Of a stretch of 13,848 nucleotides of DNA, positions 11,731 to 13,848 are shown one piece after another. Location: the NCBI GenBank assembly GCA_903891365.1, contig CAITEG010000027.1, positions 1-13,848 on the forward strand, given 5' to 3'. The first letter of the stretch is position 1, and the number at the start of each line of letters is the position of its first letter. The notes beneath the pieces are model-generated. The model was given only the letters and a program-made list of their open reading frames with translations. It was not told the DNA's origin and did no database searches. Both the position numbers and the translations under genes were made by a program. Source of the stretch: an uncultured bacterium (GTDB taxonomy: Bacteria > Patescibacteriota > Minisyncoccia > Phycocordibacterales > UBA9973).

Positions 11731-11796
11731 ATGAATCCCGTTAGAAACCGCGGTCACGGTGAAAATGGGTATAGTGATTTTAATTATTTAAATTAA
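11731..11796 (+). CDS. Possible 21-residue upstream ORF in the glyA leader
   Basis: An ATG 12 bases after the -10 box opens a 21-codon frame (MNPVRNRGHGENG...NYLN) ending in TAA. Its first eight codons are the left arm of the inverted repeat that pairs over the glyA start. Ribosomes on it would disrupt that pairing, so it could act as a leader peptide. It may equally be an incidental frame across a palindromic element. No Shine-Dalgarno is present, but the position so near the transcript start suits leaderless-type initiation. Whether it is translated is unknown. Confidence 0.3.
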   Translation: MNPVRNRGHGENGYSDFNYLN

Positions 11797-11857
11797 TTAT
11801 CAAACAGTTCAATGTTGTTTTTTTATAAAATGACCGCGACCTGTTTCTAAACGGGAT
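11735..11857 (+). promoter_or_regulatory. Long imperfect inverted repeat in the glyA leader, sequestering the start codon
   Basis: The left arm (11735-11756) consists of ATCCCGTT, AGAAAC and CGCGGTCA. The right arm (11831-11857) consists of TGACCGCG, an unpaired ACCT, GTTTCT, one extra A, and AACGGGAT. All 22 left-arm bases pair; the last AT of the right arm is the AT of the glyA ATG. Alternatively CCTGTT and AACGGG (11841-11846 and 11850-11855-side) form a local hairpin with loop TCTA abutting the ATG. The 74-base AT-rich loop contains the weak inverted repeat TTAATT/AATTAA and a T7 run. It is either a regulatory RNA switch or a palindromic mobile-type element lodged before glyA. Confidence 0.65.
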
Positions 11858-13031
11858 GAAAGATAAACAAATAGAGAAACTCATAAAAGAAGAAGAGAAG
11901 AGACAGAAAAGTGTTGTGAATTTAATAGCTTCAGAGAACATTGTTTCCGATGATGTACTCAAAGCTCTTGGTTCCAAACTTACAAATAAATATGCAGAAG
12001 GTTATCCAGGACGCAGATACTATGGTGGTAATGGTGTTGTAGATAAAGTGGAAAGTTTAGCAATCGCTCGTGCTTTAAAACTTTTCAAACTTAAGCCTAC
12101 AGAGTGGCATGTGAATGTCCAACCTCTTTCCGGAAGTCCTGCGAACTTTGCGCTCTACTCAGCACTCGTCCCACTTGGTGGAAAGATAATGGGGATGAAG
12201 CTTTCATCTGGCGGGCACCTTACTCATGGGTACCCAGGATCTATGACAGGGAAACTTTGGAAGCCACTACAATTTGAACTTGATAAGAAAACAGAAGTTA
12301 TAGACTATGATGCTATCAAGAAAATTGCAGTAGAAGAAAAGCCAAACATCATCGTCGCTGGCTTCACTGCATATCCACGCGTAGTAGACTTTAAAAAGTT
12401 CAGAGAAATAGCAGATGCCTGCGGTGCACTTCTCCACGTAGATATGTCGCACTTTGCAGGACTCGTTGCAGGAGGAGCTTATCCTTCACCATTTCCTTAT
12501 GCTGACTCTGTGATGACAACTACTCACAAGTCTCTTCGTGGTCCCCGTCATGCCATACTGTTTGTGAAGAAGGATGCAAGAGAGTTTGATAAGAAGCTCG
12601 ACAAGATGATTATTCCAGGACTTTTCGGTGGTCCACATGAGAATACTATAGCCGCCGCCGCTGTCGCTTTCCTTGAAGCTTCAAAACCAGAATTTAAAAA
12701 GTATGCAAAGCAAGTAGTAAAGAATGCAAGAGTTCTCGCAAAGGAATTACAAAAGCTTGGCTGGCACATCATCTCAGGTGGTACAGACTCACATCTTATT
12801 CTTATGGATACATGGATGGATGGCAAAGGAATCCCAGGCAAGGACGCAAGTGCGAAGCTTGAGAAAGCTGGTATCATCGTGAATATGAATACTATTCCAG
12901 GTGATCCTCGTGGTCCTATGGATCCATCAGGAATTAGACTTGGTACTTGTGCTGAAACTACAAGAGGAAAGAAAGAGGCAGATATGGTGAAATTAGCAGT
13001 CAGAATGGATAAGATTCTAAGAGCAAAATAA
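11856..13031 (+). CDS. glyA: Serine hydroxymethyltransferase
   Basis: PLP enzyme converting serine and THF to glycine and methylene-THF, feeding ThyA. 391 residues, a little shorter than the usual 410-420. Seen: NLIASENIVS (22-31), NKYAEGYPGRRYYGGN (44-59), SGSPANFALYSAL (92-104), GGHLTHG (119-125), VDMSHFAGLVAGG (195-207, with Asp196 contacting PLP), and the Schiff-base Lys225 in TTTHKSLRGPR. Departures from E. coli-type SHMT: GSPAN instead of GSQAN and GGPHENTIAA instead of QGGPLMHVIAAK, both closer to eukaryotic enzymes, and GTCAETTRG (363-371), where nearly all SHMTs have GTPAxTxRG. The catalytic set looks intact. The start at 11856 is the first in-frame ATG giving the family N-terminus; there is no Shine-Dalgarno, and the ATG is buried in the leader inverted repeat. 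Confidence 0.96.
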   Translation: MKDKQIEKLIKEEEKRQKSVVNLIASENIVSDDVLKALGSKLTNKYAEGYPGRRYYGGNGVVDKVESLAIARALKLFKLKPTEWHVNVQPLSGSPANFALYSALVPLGGKIMGMKLSSGGHLTHGYPGSMTGKLWKPLQFELDKKTEVIDYDAIKKIAVEEKPNIIVAGFTAYPRVVDFKKFREIADACGALLHVDMSHFAGLVAGGAYPSPFPYADSVMTTTHKSLRGPRHAILFVKKDAREFDKKLDKMIIPGLFGGPHENTIAAAAVAFLEASKPEFKKYAKQVVKNARVLAKELQKLGWHIISGGTDSHLILMDTWMDGKGIPGKDASAKLEKAGIIVNMNTIPGDPRGPMDPSGIRLGTCAETTRGKKEADMVKLAVRMDKILRAK

Positions 13032-13032
13032 A

Positions 13033-13359
13033 ATGGAGAATTTAAATTTAAAACAATTAACAGCATTAATTTTAGAACAAGCCAAGCAAAAAGGTTTTGG
13101 GACAAAACCTGAAGAAATAAATGTTGGAGAAAAAATAGCCTTAATTCATTCTGAAGTTTCGGAAGCTTATGAAGCATATAGACATAAAAATATTGATGGG
13201 AAAGATGGGTTCAAAGAAGAGCTTGGAGATGTAATACAAAGAGTTCTTCACCTTTGTGGAATTTTTGATATTGATATTGAAGCAGAAATAACTAAAAAAT
13301 ATCAATCGAATCAAAATAGAAATTGGGATTTTAGCAAAATGAACGAAACACATAAATAA
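13033..13359 (+). CDS. MazG-like nucleotide pyrophosphohydrolase
   Basis: 108 residues, all-alpha. The magnesium-binding ExxE...ExxD pattern of the MazG/dUTPase-like superfamily is present: HSEVSEA with Glu41 and Glu44, and KEELGDVIQRV with Glu63 and Asp66. A single domain of this size fits the small MazG-like (RS21-C6/iMazG) group, which hydrolyses NTPs or dNTPs to NMP and pyrophosphate. It starts 1 base after glyA and is followed 2 bases later by the Nudix gene, so the three are probably one operon. The substrate is unknown; nucleotide-pool cleansing or dUTP/dCTP hydrolysis would fit the thymidylate context. Confidence 0.82.
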   Translation: MENLNLKQLTALILEQAKQKGFGTKPEEINVGEKIALIHSEVSEAYEAYRHKNIDGKDGFKEELGDVIQRVLHLCGIFDIDIEAEITKKYQSNQNRNWDFSKMNETHK

Positions 13360-13361
13360 TT

Positions 13362-13793
13362 ATGATAGAAGGACAAAGACATAAATTAAAACCTTGCGTA
13401 GGTGTAATGATTTGGAAAGAAGGAAAGGTTCTAGTAGGGAAGAGAAAAGGCTCTCATGGTACAGGGGAGCATGCTTTTCCTGGTGGACACTTGGAGTTCG
13501 ATGAATCATTTATAGACTGTGCAAAGAGAGAAGTTTTAGAAGAAGCTGGTATCAAGATAAATAATGTAATATTTTTATCTGTAGCAAATTATAGAAGACA
13601 TGAAGACAGACAGGATATACTAGTTAATCTTGTAGCCGATTGGGAGAGCGGAGAAGAGAGAACTCTTCCAGATGAGAAGATAGGTGACTGGCAGTGGTGC
13701 TCGATAGATGAATTGCCAAAGCCATTATTCTACCCGACGCAGATTACACTCGACTCATTTGTAACAGGACAAAATTTCTATGATAAAGAATAA
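13362..13793 (+). CDS. Nudix hydrolase, MutT/NUDT15-like
   Basis: 143 residues with a perfect Nudix box: Gly42-x5-Glu48-x7-Arg56-Glu57-Val-Leu-Glu60-Glu61-Ala-Gly-Ile. The preceding GKRKGSHGTGEHAFPGGHLE stretch is characteristic of MutT/NUDT15-type enzymes acting on (oxidised) nucleoside triphosphates, and WQWCSIDELPKPLF near residues 106-120 is the usual C-terminal element. The product would remove pyrophosphate from damaged or excess dNTPs. It is the third gene of the glyA operon. The stop leaves 55 bases to the end of the window, in which I see only AT-rich sequence and no further gene. Confidence 0.92.
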   Translation: MIEGQRHKLKPCVGVMIWKEGKVLVGKRKGSHGTGEHAFPGGHLEFDESFIDCAKREVLEEAGIKINNVIFLSVANYRRHEDRQDILVNLVADWESGEERTLPDEKIGDWQWCSIDELPKPLFYPTQITLDSFVTGQNFYDKE

Positions 13794-13848
13794 AAGTATT
13801 TGAATTAAATATAAAAATTAAATATATACGGAAACATTCTCTGCCAGA

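Noticed and set aside
11810..11827. Weak hairpin plus T7 in the glyA leader as an intrinsic terminator
   Set aside because: The stem (CAAACA/TGTTG) is short, AT-rich and imperfect; a functional attenuator cannot be supported from sequence alone.
11731..11860. glyA inverted repeat as an intact MITE with ATGA target duplication
   Set aside because: ATGA does occur on both outer edges, but the right copy overlaps the arm itself, the arms are imperfect, and no second copy is in this window, so it remains only an alternative.
12548..13177. Long minus-strand open frame of 209 residues opposite glyA
   Set aside because: It is antisense to the C-terminal half of SHMT and the start of the MazG-like gene, with Phe/Leu/Ser-rich content expected of a shadow frame and no promoter or family motif.

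Overview
The window is AT-rich, densely packed bacterial DNA. I read it as a member of the Candidate Phyla Radiation (Patescibacteria, probably Parcubacteria-like). This is inferred from low-GC Lys/Ile/Asn-rich proteins, gaps of 0-25 bases inside gene runs, an almost complete lack of Shine-Dalgarno sequences, and a gene set I associate with that group. TAA, TAG and TGA all act as stops, so there is no sign of UGA recoding. No tRNA, rRNA, CRISPR array, intact insertion sequence or phage gene was seen.

Layout. (1) 1-1602: a promoter and structured leader, then a small cupin protein and a dihydroorotate dehydrogenase (pyrD), closed by a bidirectional terminator. (2) 1612-2013, minus strand: an unrecognised small protein with a near-consensus promoter. 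(3) 2159-2773: a PduO-type cobalamin adenosyltransferase. (4) 2774-2912: a cluster of palindromes. (5) 2913-8473: a transport operon on the plus strand, made of an ECF-type sigma factor, a two-TM protein (candidate anti-sigma or membrane partner), a membrane-anchored DUF5666-like protein, a MacA/HlyD-like membrane-fusion protein, a MacB/YknY-type ATPase, a MacB/YknZ-type permease and a second DUF5666-like protein, then a terminator. (6) 8543-10226: a CPBP-family membrane protein, a dCMP deaminase and a P-loop (deoxy)nucleoside monophosphate kinase-like protein. (7) 11652-10255, minus strand: thymidylate synthase then dihydrofolate reductase. (8) 11856-13793: glyA, a MazG-like pyrophosphohydrolase and a Nudix hydrolase, behind a long structured leader.

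How the genes fit together. Blocks 6-8 form a thymidylate and nucleotide-hygiene neighbourhood. The dCMP deaminase makes dUMP, ThyA methylates it using methylene-THF, DHFR regenerates THF, SHMT reloads THF from serine, a kinase may phosphorylate the dNMP, and the MazG-like and Nudix enzymes may clean the NTP pool. The cobalamin adenosyltransferase would suit an adenosylcobalamin-dependent class II ribonucleotide reductase elsewhere in the genome (inference). Block 5 looks like a self-contained envelope-stress or export unit with its own sigma factor.

The most unusual signals are non-coding. Two separate leaders (31-80 and 3865-3918) have differing but base-paired stems, a shared loop ending in GGACG, and an almost identical 6-bp hairpin 5-6 bases before the start codon. 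The glyA leader (11735-11857) has the same general architecture, with a long imperfect inverted repeat that buries the AT of the start codon and a 21-codon upstream ORF. In addition, four genes have a -10 box exactly 6 bases before ATG, which predicts leaderless mRNAs.
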